The notes under the pieces are model-generated. The model made no database searches. It saw only the letters and a list, made by a program, of their open reading frames with translations, and had not been told where the DNA came from. From NCBI GenBank assembly GCA_020831825.1, contig JAFIFW010000009.1:1-64000 (forward strand): a stretch of DNA of 64,000 nucleotides, written 5' to 3'. The stretch is from Methylophaga sp. (GTDB taxonomy: Bacteria > Pseudomonadota > Gammaproteobacteria > Nitrosococcales > Methylophagaceae). The stretch's first letter is position 1. Every line of letters begins with the position of its first letter. Position numbers and translations under genes: made by a program. Shown here in pieces: positions 37,851 through 47,142 of the stretch.

Positions 37851-39086
37851 TTACAGCAGACTCAACACGTTCTGTGGTAAAGCGTTAGCCTGAGCCAACA
37901 TTGCTGTACCTGCCTGCTGCAAAATCTGTGACCGTGTCAGGTTCGCAGTTTCCGCAGCAAAGTCAGCATCCATGATGCGCGAACGAGAAGCCGACAAGTT
38001 TTCAGATGAGATGCTCAGGTTAGCAATAGTCGATTCAAAGCGCAGCTGCACAGCACCCAATTCAGCTCGAAGATCGTTGACCTGGGTCAGCGCTGCTGAT
38101 GCTGCAGCGATTGCTGAAAATGAGCCTTCTCTGGTTGTGACGTCTACGTCATTGAGTGAAACCTGGCTAGCTGTTACCGCAGTATCGAAAAGGGCCAATG
38201 TAGAGTCATCTGGATCGTCAAAAGTAATCTCCCCACCCACTACGGTATAAGCTTCAGCATCAAAAGCAGAGTTAATAACGATTGTAGATTCACCTGCATT
38301 GGTTACGAACACAGATGCAGAGAGGTTTGCTGCCTGAATGATATCTGCGTCATCATCACCCGCCTCAGCCCTTTCTCTGATTTCAGCATTGATAAGACGA
38401 ACGATATCGTCAAGCGATGTAGCATCGCTCAGATCGACATCAATCTCATCATCCAAGGCTGTCGCGAAATCAATGGTTATGTCGTCAACTGAGACAAAAT
38501 CAAAGCCCGCGAGCAGTTCCTGGTTCGAAAAGTCAGTTGAGCTAACAGCACCGCTACCAACAGCTTCGCGAGCTCCAAGCACTGAACCGCGGGAATCAAC
38601 TCCACTGACTGCAATCGTTTGTCCCTGGTTGGCACCAACCTGGAAAAACAAGTCAGAGAGGCTGCCATCCAGAATTCTCTGGCCGTTAAATTCTGTAGAG
38701 TTGGCAACACGACTTATTTCTGAAACCAGCTGCTGGACCTCGTTATCCAGTGCCTGACGATCAGAAGACGAGTTGGTATCGTTGGCAGCCTGAACAGAAA
38801 GTTCACGGATACGCTGAAGGGCATCACCAATGGTACCCAGCGCACCTTCGGCTGTCTGAGCAAATGAAATACCATCATTCGCATTACGAATAGCTTGATT
38901 CAAACCACGAATTTGTGAGGTGAATCGTTCTGAAATAGCCAGACCCGCCGCATCGTCTTTAGCGCTGTTGATACGTAAACCAGACGACAACCTTTCCAGA
39001 GACGTGGCAATGGAAGACTGGGAACCAGTCAGATTACGCTGAGCATTGAGAGATGCGATGTTGGTGTTGATAATTTGAGCCATGGT
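37851..39086 (-). CDS. fliC: Flagellin (copy 1, sigma-28 type)
   Basis: Flagellin is the filament subunit. The start MAQIINTNIASLNAQ (39086) has AGGAG 8 bases upstream and gives 411 residues. The conserved D0/D1 N-terminus (ERLSSGLRINSAKDDAAGLAI) and C-terminus (LSASRSRIMDADFAAETANLTR, landmarks) flank a variable centre. It is a paralogue of the flagellin at 39360-40595: the ends are almost identical and the centre diverges. A sigma-28 promoter and a leader hairpin precede it. Confidence 0.97.
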   Translation of the reverse strand, partial: TMAQIINTNIASLNAQRNLTGSQSSIATSLERLSSGLRINSAKDDAAGLAISERFTSQIRGLNQAIRNANDGISFAQTAEGALGTIGDALQRIRELSVQAANDTNSSSDRQALDNEVQQLVSEISRVANSTEFNGQRILDGSLSDLFFQVGANQGQTIAVSGVDSRGSVLGAREAVGSGAVSSTDFSNQELLAGFDFVSVDDITIDFATALDDEIDVDLSDATSLDDIVRLINAEIRERAEAGDDDADIIQAANLSASVFVTNAGESTIVINSAFDAEAYTVVGGEITFDDPDDSTLALFDTAVTASQVSLNDVDVTTREGSFSAIAAASAALTQVNDLRAELGAVQLRFESTIANLSISSENLSASRSRIMDADFAAETANLTRSQILQQAGTAMLAQANALPQNVLSLL

Positions 39087-39103
39087 GTTTCTCCTGATTG
39101 AAG

Positions 39104-39117
39104 CGGGCACCCACCCG
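39104..39117 (-). promoter_or_regulatory. Leader hairpin next to the Shine-Dalgarno of flagellin copy 1
   Basis: The minus strand reads CGGG-TGGGTG-CCCG, a 4-bp stem ending 9 bases before AGGAG. The same hairpin position and the following TCAATCAGGAGAAA are kept in front of the second flagellin gene. It may tune translation. Confidence 0.5.
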
Positions 39118-39169
39118 ATTTGTTAATGACAGATAGACATTCAAGATGTCTTTACTGCCTCCGGGGTGG

Positions 39170-39196
39170 TTAACGACGCCATCAAGTGAAACTTTA
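39170..39196 (-). promoter_or_regulatory. Sigma-28 promoter of flagellin copy 1
   Basis: The minus strand has TAAAGTTT (39189-39196), identical to the -35 consensus, then 11 bases and GTCGTTAA (39170-39177), six of eight to the -10. Transcription would start about 75 bases ahead of the ATG. Confidence 0.8.
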
Positions 39197-39281
39197 GGAC
39201 TCCTAGACTTAAATTAAATTGTTTATCGCGATTTTGTGAACTACTCCCCAAAATCTATTTTCAGCTTAATCGTCCTGACAA

Positions 39282-39353
39282 CAAAAACCGGCCATTACCT
39301 CGGCTCCCCTCCTCCCGATATTCCGGGAGGAGGTCAGGAGAAACCGAGGCCGG
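39282..39353 (-). terminator. Large two-tier terminator after flagellin copy 2
   Basis: Directly past the flagellin copy 2 stop, an inner stem CCTCCTCCCG/CGGGAGGAGG is nested in an outer stem CCGGC-CTCGG/CCGAG-GCCGG with a small bulge. It is followed on the minus strand by TTTTTGT. This separates the two flagellin units and lies upstream of the sigma-28 promoter. Confidence 0.88.
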
Positions 39354-39359
39354 CCCAAA

Positions 39360-40595
39360 TCAGCCCAACAAGTTCAACACATTCTGTGGCAAGGCATTTG
39401 CCTGTGCCAGCATTGCAGTACCTGCCTGCTGAAGAATCTGAGCTCTTGTCAGATTGGCCGTTTCAGCCGCGAAGTCAGCATCCATGATACGTGATCGTGA
39501 TGCAGATAGATTCTCTGATGAGATGCTCAGGTTTGCGATAGTTGATTCAAAACGCGCCTGAACAGCACCCAGCTCTGCACGCAGTGAACTGATTTGTCTG
39601 AGCGCACCATCTGCTGCTGCAATAGTTTGGAATGCTCCCTCTCGAGTGGTTACATCAACCTCTTCAAGTGAAACTTGTGCTCCGTTGACACCTGTAGCAA
39701 AAAGGTTGACTGTTGAATCATCTGGATCGTCGAAGGTGATCAATCCTCCAGTAACTTCGAAAGGCTCCGAATTGAATGATGAGTTGACAACAACTGTGGT
39801 CTCACCAAGATTATTCACATAAAGAGAGGCACTCAAACTTGAATTCTGAATGATACCTGCATCATCATCACCAAGAGTGGCTCTTAGCTGAATTTCCTGA
39901 TTGACTTCTCGAACGATATCCTCAAATGAGCTTACGTCACTTAAATCTACCGCGATAGGAGCGGCCAGAGCTGGTGTAAAGTCAATACCAATGTCAGTGA
40001 CTGAGGCAAACTCAAAACGTCTGATCAAATCCTGACTCGTCAATGTACTTCCAGTGACCTCACCACTGCCAAGCGCCTCTCTCATTCCAAGAATGCTGGT
40101 TTTCGCATCCACACCGCTGACAGCTATCGTCTGGCCTTGATTCGCTCCGACCTGAAAGAAAAGGTCACTCAGACTGCCGTCTAAAACCTTTTGACCATTA
40201 AACTCGGTTGAGTTTGCCACTCTCGCGACTTCAGCAATAAGTTGCTGCACTTCGTTATTTAGCGCCTGGCGATCAGAAGCTGAGTTGGAATCATTGGCTG
40301 CCTGAACCGATAATTCACGAATGCGTTGCAGTGCATCGCCAATTGTGCCGAGTGCACCTTCTGCCGTCTGGGCAAAAGAGATACCGTCATTGGCATTTCT
40401 GACTGCCTGATTCAGACCACGAATCTGTGTAGTGAAGCGCTCGGATATTGCCAGACCGGCTGCATCATCTTTTGCGCTGTTGATCCGCAAGCCTGAGGAT
40501 AATCGCTCAAGTGATGTTGCCAACGAGTTTTGCGTTGAGTTCAAATTCCGTTGCGCATTAAGCGACGAAATATTGGTGTTAATAATTTGGGCCAT
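39360..40595 (-). CDS. Flagellin (copy 2, sigma-54 type)
   Basis: A second flagellin of 411 residues, starting MAQIINTNISSLNAQ. It has the same conserved ends as copy 1 and a diverged middle (GSTLTSQDLIRRFEFASV, AAPIAVDLSDVSSFED). It is preceded by a sigma-54 promoter rather than a sigma-28 one. In Vibrio the essential core flagellin FlaA is the sigma-54-dependent one, so this gene may encode the core or hook-proximal flagellin here. It ends 262 bases upstream of copy 1, with a strong terminator between. Confidence 0.96.
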   Translation of the reverse strand: MAQIINTNISSLNAQRNLNSTQNSLATSLERLSSGLRINSAKDDAAGLAISERFTTQIRGLNQAVRNANDGISFAQTAEGALGTIGDALQRIRELSVQAANDSNSASDRQALNNEVQQLIAEVARVANSTEFNGQKVLDGSLSDLFFQVGANQGQTIAVSGVDAKTSILGMREALGSGEVTGSTLTSQDLIRRFEFASVTDIGIDFTPALAAPIAVDLSDVSSFEDIVREVNQEIQLRATLGDDDAGIIQNSSLSASLYVNNLGETTVVVNSSFNSEPFEVTGGLITFDDPDDSTVNLFATGVNGAQVSLEEVDVTTREGAFQTIAAADGALRQISSLRAELGAVQARFESTIANLSISSENLSASRSRIMDADFAAETANLTRAQILQQAGTAMLAQANALPQNVLNLLG

Positions 40596-40615
40596 GATGT
40601 TTTCTCCTGATTGAG

Positions 40616-40678
40616 CCGGGCATCAACCCGGTATGTGTTTGCACACGAGACATCCCACATCTGCGTCAATGCCTCGTG
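40616..40678 (-). promoter_or_regulatory. Structured leader of flagellin copy 2
   Basis: Two hairpins lie in the 5' leader on the minus strand. A 10-bp stem CACGAGGCAT/ATGTCTCGTG (one G-U) is at 40644-40678. A 5-bp stem CCGGG-TTGATG-CCCGG at 40616-40631 lies close to AGGAG. The second matches the hairpin of copy 1 in place and sequence. Confidence 0.55.
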
Positions 40679-40739
40679 CTTCAAACAACCCGTAAAATGA
40701 TAAAAATCACTTCCTTTAATTGAGTGATACCCAAATCAC

Positions 40740-40755
40740 AGCAAACACCGTACCA
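40740..40755 (-). promoter_or_regulatory. Sigma-54 promoter of flagellin copy 2
   Basis: The minus strand reads TGGTACG-GTGT-TTGCT, one mismatch to the consensus. It would give a leader of about 130 bases containing the two hairpins. Confidence 0.85.
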
Positions 40756-41157
40756 AAACCATAACCAATTGTTTTAATTGGACTTTTTATCCAAAAAGGC
40801 GGGAGGCGGCAAAAAGCGGTAAATCCTTGGCAGATCAGTCAGTTATTTGGCGCAAGCAGTTGGAGGGGATTGGGAATGCAAAATGATCTCTGCTGGATAC
40901 GGCATCGCCACGAACGCAATGGTCCAATGAGCAAAGATCACCATACCTACTGACGGTATTTTCCAGTCAACAGGGAGTGAAGCCATGACATGGTTGATTG
41001 ATTTAAAAAAGCTCTGAACGGCAAGTCTCTCGGGGACTTTTAGATTATGGAAGATGACTGAAAGGATGGGCTTAGAGATAAAGCTTGACGAGGAAGGCGA
41101 AAACAAGCGCAGGCAGCTGCTGCACGACTTTAGCTTTTGTCTTACTCGATAAACAGC
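40756..41157. other. Intergenic stretch between flgL and flagellin copy 2, no convincing gene
   Basis: This interval lies upstream of the flagellin sigma-54 promoter and past the flgL stop. It contains an 87-codon minus-strand frame (40843-41106, MFSPSSSSFISKPIL) that matches no family I know and has no good ribosome site. A palindrome GCAGCTGC occurs near 41112. Enhancer sites for FlrC could lie here but cannot be recognised by eye. Confidence 0.4.
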
Positions 41158-42348
41158 TTAGAGGAAGTTGAAAAGTGACAGACTCTGCACACGACTAAAG
41201 GTTTGCTGGGCAGCTTGCAGCCCTGTCAATTGCCGGGTTAGCCGTGAAATTGCTTCAGCATAATCAAGATCCTGTATTTCAGAAATACTCTTTTCCATTG
41301 CAAAAGCAAGGCTTTCATTGATTTGTGTTTGTTGATCAATCGCATTCAATCGACCACCGACCTGTGCCCGTCCATCGACAACTCTGTCCAGCGCCGCGTC
41401 CAGATTGATCAGAAAATCACCATTATTGGGTGAATCACCCGCCCCGACCCTGTTGTCAGCCAGCGCATTGGCGAAATTCTGAATGGTGATAAATATGGTT
41501 TGCGCTTCATCGGCCGGTTCTTTGCTGATGGTCAATTGGTCACCATCATCAGGTGTTCCTTCCAATCGAATACCCAAGCCCGGAAATGCAGGGTCGAGTT
41601 CACCGAGATTGACGGTCATACCTGGTTGATAACTAAAGCTGGCGCTGTTCACGCCATCAGTGACCGTATATTCACCCGGCGGATCCGCATAGGTGAAGGT
41701 CAGCTCAGGAAAAGTCGCTGCCACACCACTATTGTTGGTCACGGTGATTTGTCCGGAACCGGTATTGCCGCCATCGGGTGTGATCAATGTTTGGGTAAAG
41801 GCTGCTTCAAAAAGTTTTGAGGCCGGATCGTTGGTGGCGATAAACACCCCTGCCCCTACCTTCATATTGCGCTGGCCTTCGTCCCCCTGATAACTGCCGT
41901 AAATATTGTCATAAGGCTGAATATCTGTTGCAAAACCAGAAAACAAATAGTCACCATTGGCATCACGTGTATTGGCCAACGACAATAATTGTTGATTCAG
42001 CTGATTGATCTCCGTGGAGATGGCTTTTCTGTCGGCCGGTGTATTGGTGTCATTCAATGCCTGTACCGCCAACTCACGAATGCGCTGCAATAAGTCGGTA
42101 GCACTGGCCAGCGCACCCTCTTCCCGCTCGAGTTTATTTCGCGCATTGACGCCGTTGGAGACATACTGCTCGGAAAGGCTGAACTCTCTTTGCAGATTTA
42201 ACAATTGAACTGAGCCAGCAGGATCATCCGATGGATTGAGAATTCGTTTCCCTGTGGACACCTGTTGCTGTGTCTGCGCAACATTCGTCTGTTGAGCCAG
42301 CATAGATGCCAGGCTCTGATTGAAAATCTGAGAGGTTGAAATCCGCAT
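41158..42348 (-). CDS. flgL: FlgL, hook-filament junction protein
   Basis: FlgL (HAP3) joins hook to filament. The 396 residues are flagellin-like at both ends: MRISTSQIFNQSLASMLAQQ and LNPSDDPAGSVQLLNLQRE at the start, and EISRL-type QDLDYAEAISRLTRQLTGLQAAQQTFSRV (landmark) at the end. It follows flgK by 8 bases and is the last gene of the flg series. Confidence 0.95.
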   Translation of the reverse strand: MRISTSQIFNQSLASMLAQQTNVAQTQQQVSTGKRILNPSDDPAGSVQLLNLQREFSLSEQYVSNGVNARNKLEREEGALASATDLLQRIRELAVQALNDTNTPADRKAISTEINQLNQQLLSLANTRDANGDYLFSGFATDIQPYDNIYGSYQGDEGQRNMKVGAGVFIATNDPASKLFEAAFTQTLITPDGGNTGSGQITVTNNSGVAATFPELTFTYADPPGEYTVTDGVNSASFSYQPGMTVNLGELDPAFPGLGIRLEGTPDDGDQLTISKEPADEAQTIFITIQNFANALADNRVGAGDSPNNGDFLINLDAALDRVVDGRAQVGGRLNAIDQQTQINESLAFAMEKSISEIQDLDYAEAISRLTRQLTGLQAAQQTFSRVQSLSLFNFL

Positions 42349-42356
42349 GACTGCTC

Positions 42357-44057
42357 CTAGAAAGCGTTCAGCAAGGTGTCAAAAATGGTTCTTGAAACCG
42401 TAATGATCTGCGCCGCCGCCTGATAAGACTGCTGATATTTGATGAGGTTGGCTGCCTCCTCATCCAGATTAACGCCCGATACTGCTTCAAGCCTTGCCTG
42501 GGTTTGCTCCATAAGTCCCTGCTGTGTCACCTGACTTAAGCCCGCCTGCCGGGTTTTGGTGGCAACACTGGCTACCAGATTGCCATAAGCATCAGCAAAT
42601 GAGCGGGTACCGCCATCCAGCACTTTCTGCACCTGCAATTCTGCCATTGCCAGCGCATTGCGATTATCCCCCGCTGCCCCTGTGCTGTTATTGACCACAA
42701 AACTATCGCCATCGGCCGGAACACCTGTCAGCGTAATAGTCAGCGGTGGTGGTTCATCGCTGGGCGCAAATGTCAGCTCGCTCAGATCAAAACTGCGGCC
42801 ACTATCAATCGCCGGGTTATAGTTCAGTGTTGCCGTATTGCCGTTGTAGTTGACCGTGTATTCATTGGTCGCCTGGTTAAAACTGAAACTCAGAGGTCCT
42901 GCCAGAGCATTACCTGCATCAAAGGCAGGATCACTGCCATCGATGGAGGCAATCGTCAGTCCACCACTACCAGAATTCAAACTATTAGTCGTTACAGCAA
43001 CCGGAAAAGCAACAGCCAGATCACGAGGATCAGCAATGGCTACAGCAATCGCTGCTGCCGCGCCAGCAGGCCAATCGGCAGGCAGCGGATCCGGAATCGC
43101 AAACAAATTACCACCAGCGGCGCCATTCAGTGTCAAACCTGTCGAGTGCTGCTGATTGAGCACCTCGGCAATATTTGCGGCCAGTTCATCAATCTCCGCT
43201 CGTGCCGGATCAATAATGTCACTTCTGACCGTTAACAGCCCCCCCATCGTTCCACCAACAATCTGATTGGTGACCAGGGTTCCACTGGAACCAAAAACAA
43301 TATCCAGCCGTGTTGCATCTGCGGGATCCACTGCTGTGGTCAATTCGTTCAAGGTACTGCCAACCACCAGCCCCTGACCGTTCCCCACGAAAATGTTGAT
43401 TGAACCATTACTCTGTTGTACCGCCTGAACTGACACCAGCTTTGATAGATCGTTTATGAGTCTGTCCCGTTGATCCAGTAGATCATTGGGTACGCTCGAA
43501 CCTGCATCCAGAATAGTTTGATTGAGCTCTCTAATACCCTGAGAAATTGTATTGATGTCCTGAACAGTCGCCTCGAGATTTTGGTTAAGCAGGCGATTGA
43601 TGGAGTCGAACTGATTGTTAAGCGTATTAAACCTTCTTGCTAACGAGTCGGCTTCTGTCAGCAATACCTGGCGTGCGGGTATGGAGGTCGGATCATCAGC
43701 CACTTCCTGCATGGCATTAAAAAAGCTCTCCATGCCACTGGCAATGGACAACTGCGGCGAACCGAGCATGTCATCTACTTGTTTCGCATACGTGCCAAAA
43801 ATCTTGAAGTTTTGTTCTTGCGAGGTGAACTGTCTGAGCTGATCTGCCAAAAACTTGTCAAACAATCGTTCAATGCTGGTGATTTTCACACCAGAGCCAA
43901 TGTACTGACCACCAGAAAAATTTGGTGGTGTGGTGCCCTGTACGACTCTTTGACGACTGTAGCCTTCGGTATTAACGTTACTGATGTTATGGCTGGTTGT
44001 AGTCAAAGCACCCTGAGTGGTCAGCAGTGCAGAAGTACCGATATTTAACATGCTCAT
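42357..44057 (-). CDS. flgK: FlgK, hook-filament junction protein
   Basis: FlgK (HAP1) lies between hook and FlgL. The 566 residues open with the rod/hook/HAP motif LLTTQGALTTTSHNISNVNTEGYSRQR and close with GVNLDEEAANLIKYQQSYQAAAQIITV (landmarks), typical of FlgK. It is 35 bases behind flgJ. Confidence 0.95.
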   Translation of the reverse strand: MSMLNIGTSALLTTQGALTTTSHNISNVNTEGYSRQRVVQGTTPPNFSGGQYIGSGVKITSIERLFDKFLADQLRQFTSQEQNFKIFGTYAKQVDDMLGSPQLSIASGMESFFNAMQEVADDPTSIPARQVLLTEADSLARRFNTLNNQFDSINRLLNQNLEATVQDINTISQGIRELNQTILDAGSSVPNDLLDQRDRLINDLSKLVSVQAVQQSNGSINIFVGNGQGLVVGSTLNELTTAVDPADATRLDIVFGSSGTLVTNQIVGGTMGGLLTVRSDIIDPARAEIDELAANIAEVLNQQHSTGLTLNGAAGGNLFAIPDPLPADWPAGAAAAIAVAIADPRDLAVAFPVAVTTNSLNSGSGGLTIASIDGSDPAFDAGNALAGPLSFSFNQATNEYTVNYNGNTATLNYNPAIDSGRSFDLSELTFAPSDEPPPLTITLTGVPADGDSFVVNNSTGAAGDNRNALAMAELQVQKVLDGGTRSFADAYGNLVASVATKTRQAGLSQVTQQGLMEQTQARLEAVSGVNLDEEAANLIKYQQSYQAAAQIITVSRTIFDTLLNAF

Positions 44058-44092
44058 AAGGCGATCCCCGGTTCAGCGTGTTGTGGCTGGAT

Positions 44093-45097
44093 TCATGAAT
44101 ACGCTGAACCATGCGAGTTTTGTGCCACGGTTGCGCCTTGCATGATGCGTTTTATCTTGTCCGCATAATTCGGATCAGTGGCATAACCTGCCCGGTGCAG
44201 CTCTTCAATGAATCGCTCTGGGTTATGGCTGTATCTCAAGGCAGTCTGGTAACGCGGCTGTGTTTGCAAAAATTCGACATAGTCATCAAAGCTCTGCTGA
44301 AACGAGCCATAGGATCTGAACTGTGACAATTCCCTGACGGCCTTGCCATCATGAAACTCAAGTGCATTTAGCTGCGTGGTGTTACCCGTCCAGCTTCGGC
44401 CGGCTTTGATGTTAAACAAGTTATGGCTGGAACTGCCATCTGAATTTTGCAGCACATGTTTGCCCCAGCCAGTCTCAAGTGCAGCCTGAGCAATAATAAC
44501 TTCCGGTGACACACCTATTTTCTCAGCAGCTTGTTCAGCCATTGGCCAGAGTTGACGCACAAAGCTGGCCGGTGAGTCGAAGACCATGGGTTTTCCGGCC
44601 TGCATTGCTCGAATGTTATCGATCTCAAGCTCGTCCCTGGGTGTTAACTTGTCAGGTTTCGCCTGACGCACCTGCTCCAAAATTCGTTGTTCTGCATGAG
44701 GCATCAAGCTGCTGCGAATACTGACGGTATCCATTGAAAAACCCTTGGCAGCAGGCGTATCTTCCAAAGCCGAAGGTTTCTCATCACCGCCCAGTTGTCG
44801 CATGATGACATCCTGCAAGCCTAGTCCCCCTCGACTCGCCATATCCATGGCCATCTGCTGATCCGCCATCTCCCGATACATTTTGCTTTGCGAGGAATCA
44901 AAAATTCCATCTGCCAAGCTGGCTTCACGCATGCTCTTGAGCATCATGCTGATAAACAAGGCTTCAAACTGTCCGGCAACCTCACGCAAAACCTGCTGTT
45001 GGTCTTTATTTTCAACAGAGGTTTGGGCCGCTTGATTTCTGAGCTGATTCAGCCCATGAAAATCCAGCGCATTGTGTTTGACAGCATTCAAGGTCAT
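44093..45097 (-). CDS. flgJ: FlgJ, rod-assembly scaffold with muramidase domain
   Basis: FlgJ caps the growing rod and cuts peptidoglycan to let it pass. The 334 residues show both domains: an N-terminal rod-binding part (AGQFEALFISMMLKSMREA) and a C-terminal glucosaminidase domain from about 180 (VIIAQAALETGWGKHV, NLFNIKAGRSWTG, DPNYADKIKRIM). This two-domain form is the gammaproteobacterial type. It follows flgI by 8 bases. Confidence 0.96.
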   Translation of the reverse strand: MTLNAVKHNALDFHGLNQLRNQAAQTSVENKDQQQVLREVAGQFEALFISMMLKSMREASLADGIFDSSQSKMYREMADQQMAMDMASRGGLGLQDVIMRQLGGDEKPSALEDTPAAKGFSMDTVSIRSSLMPHAEQRILEQVRQAKPDKLTPRDELEIDNIRAMQAGKPMVFDSPASFVRQLWPMAEQAAEKIGVSPEVIIAQAALETGWGKHVLQNSDGSSSHNLFNIKAGRSWTGNTTQLNALEFHDGKAVRELSQFRSYGSFQQSFDDYVEFLQTQPRYQTALRYSHNPERFIEELHRAGYATDPNYADKIKRIMQGATVAQNSHGSAYS

Positions 45098-45105
45098 CGG
45101 GGTGC

Positions 45106-46200
45106 CTATATGATGACCAAATCTGCGCGCAGCGCACCGACTTGTTTGAGCGCTTCCAGGATGGCCACCAGGTCACCTGGCGCAGCCCCTACCTGATTAA
45201 CGGCCCGGACAATTTCATCCAGGGTGACGCCAGGGTTGAAGACAAACATCCGACTGGCATCTTCAGTAATCTCAATGTCGTAATTGGGCGTGATCACGGT
45301 CTCACCCGGTGAGAAAGCACCCGGCTGACTGACTTCAGGACTAGCTGAGATTGTCACCGACAAACTGCCATGAGTGACTGCCGCAGGACTTACTCTGACA
45401 TTCTGGCCGATGACAACGGTTCCGCTTCTGGAATTCACCACCACTCTGGCGGCCGCTTCACCCGGGCTGACTTGAAGGTTTTCAATCATCGACAAAAACG
45501 GTACCCGCTGATTGGGATCACGCGGCGCAAAAACGGTGACAGAGCCCGCATCCACAGTACGAGCCGTCCCGGTGCCGAGATTTTGATTGATTGCCTCAGC
45601 CAGACGGCTGGCCGTGGTAAAGTCAGGTTGATGCAGATTCAAGGTGATCGTATCGCCGACATTGAAAGCATTGTTGACCGTACGCTCTACAGTGGCGCCA
45701 TTGGGGATTCTTCCGGCACTGGGAACATTGACAGTGATCCTGGAACCATCTCTGGCCTCAGCCCCAAAACCACCGACCACAAGATTGCCTTGTGCTACGG
45801 CATAAATCTGTCCGTCAATACCTCGCAAAGGCGCCATCAACAGACTGCCGCCACGCAAACTATTGGCATCACCCAATGATGACACCGTGATATCTATTGT
45901 TTGCCCGGGACTTGCAAATGGTGGTAAATCTGCATGAATACTCACCGCCGCGATGTTTCTGCTTTTTGGATCAATCCCAGGAGGCAGTGAAACGCCCATT
46001 TCACCCAGAAAGCTTCTTAAACTCTGGCCGGTAAATCTGGTTCGATCGCCGGTGCCACTGAGGCCAACGACAAGCCCATAGCCTACCAGTTGGTTATTTC
46101 TGACCCCTGCGATTGACGCCATGTCTTTGATTCGCTCAGCCGCTTGAACGCCGGAAGAAATCGCCAGCAGCGCCGAGATCAGAATCCACTTGATGTTCAT
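45106..46200 (-). CDS. flgI: FlgI, flagellar P-ring protein
   Basis: FlgI forms the periplasmic P ring around the rod. The 364 residues have a signal peptide [20 protein letters not shown] and the family motifs [44 protein letters not shown] and a final [20 protein letters not shown] (landmarks). It follows flgH by 12 bases. Confidence 0.96.
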   Translation of the reverse strand: MNIKWILISALLAISSGVQAAERIKDMASIAGVRNNQLVGYGLVVGLSGTGDRTRFTGQSLRSFLGEMGVSLPPGIDPKSRNIAAVSIHADLPPFASPGQTIDITVSSLGDANSLRGGSLLMAPLRGIDGQIYAVAQGNLVVGGFGAEARDGSRITVNVPSAGRIPNGATVERTVNNAFNVGDTITLNLHQPDFTTASRLAEAINQNLGTGTARTVDAGSVTVFAPRDPNQRVPFLSMIENLQVSPGEAAARVVVNSRSGTVVIGQNVRVSPAAVTHGSLSVTISASPEVSQPGAFSPGETVITPNYDIEITEDASRMFVFNPGVTLDEIVRAVNQVGAAPGDLVAILEALKQVGALRADLVII

Positions 46201-46212
46201 AGTTGTGTCCTC

Positions 46213-46920
46213 TTAAAACGGCATCAGCGCACTGACAAAGAATCTGCTCAGCCAACCCATGACATTGGCATCATTGGTTGGACCATCACCAGTGTAGGAG
46301 ATCTGCGCATCGGCGATTCGAATTGAAGAAATGGTATTGCTGCCATCAATATCACGGGGGCTGACAATGCCTGACAGACGAATGTATTCATTCCCCTGAT
46401 TGATAGTGACGATTTTTTCACCACGAATAATCATATTGCCGTTGGGCAGGACCTCGACCACAGAAACACTGATATCCCCTACCAGGCGATTACTCAAATC
46501 ACTGTCGCCCTGACCACGGAAGTTGTGGCTGGAGTTGACGCCAAAGGCCAGATTGTTGTTGCTGGTATCAGCCAAAGGCAGCTGATTGGGTAGACTGAAT
46601 TGGGGCTGTGTTCCGAACACCGTTGGGTTGTCGATATTGCTGCTGCTTTGCTTTCGAACAGTTGTTTCGCTCTCTTTTTCGCCAAGCGTTCGCTCTTCAA
46701 GACGAACCGTCAAAATATCGCCAACTCGCCTCGCCCGATAATCTTCAAACAAGGAGATATTAGTCGCAGTATTGAAAATTGCACCATCATTTCGCTCAAC
46801 TGGTGGAACGGCAACCGGTCTGGTCGCGGCATAAGCAGGGTCACGCTTGGGCGTATCGTTGGCACAACCAACCACAGCAATAAGCGCCAGTGGTGTCAAA
46901 ATTTTGTATCGCAGCTTCAT
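46213..46920 (-). CDS. flgH: FlgH, flagellar L-ring lipoprotein
   Basis: FlgH forms the L ring in the outer membrane. The start MKLRYKILTPLA (46920) is chosen because GAGG lies upstream and the sigma-54 promoter would start transcription near 46943, inside the longer frame. The 235 residues have a lipobox ending at Cys19 (LIAVVGC). Later signatures are SLFEDYRARRVGDILTV, NFRGQGDSDLSNRLVGDISV and LSGIVSPRDIDGSNTISS (landmarks). Confidence 0.94.
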   Translation of the reverse strand: MKLRYKILTPLALIAVVGCANDTPKRDPAYAATRPVAVPPVERNDGAIFNTATNISLFEDYRARRVGDILTVRLEERTLGEKESETTVRKQSSSNIDNPTVFGTQPQFSLPNQLPLADTSNNNLAFGVNSSHNFRGQGDSDLSNRLVGDISVSVVEVLPNGNMIIRGEKIVTINQGNEYIRLSGIVSPRDIDGSNTISSIRIADAQISYTGDGPTNDANVMGWLSRFFVSALMPF

Positions 46921-46954
46921 GATCGCCTCTGATAATGCATGTTGATTCATTCTT

Positions 46955-46970
46955 AGCAGGCTTCATGCCA
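46955..46970 (-). promoter_or_regulatory. Sigma-54 promoter of flgHIJKL
   Basis: The minus strand reads TGGCATG-AAGC-CTGCT, two mismatches, about 35 bases before flgH. The flgG-flgH gap is 222 bases, by far the widest in the flg series. The rest of the gap holds only small inverted repeats (GGTGCCTTTG/CAAAGACACC at 47101-47130, CCTGAA/TTCAGG near 47047-47065). Confidence 0.75.
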
Positions 46971-47142
46971 AAACCCGGAAATGTCGGTAGTGCTGAGATT
47001 TTCGGAGGTTATGGCCTGAGCCAGCGACTCATTGAATACACTTTTTCCTGAATCTTTTTCAGGTAATGCATCCATGCAGGGATAAAAAAACAAGAGATAT
47101 TGGTGCCTTTGCCAATCATGACAAAGACACCGAAAAAGCCGA

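Noticed and set aside
38100..40400. Repeated sequence as a mobile or CRISPR repeat
   Set aside because: The similarity is explained by the two paralogous flagellin genes. There are no short regularly spaced repeats.
40843..41106. 87-codon minus-strand frame downstream of flgL
   Set aside because: It has no recognised family, no clear ribosome site and an odd composition. I left it within an intergenic description rather than calling a gene.
47101..47130. Inverted repeat GGTGCCTTTG/CAAAGACACC as terminator of flgG
   Set aside because: It has a mismatch in the stem and no T run directly after it, so it is not a convincing terminator.
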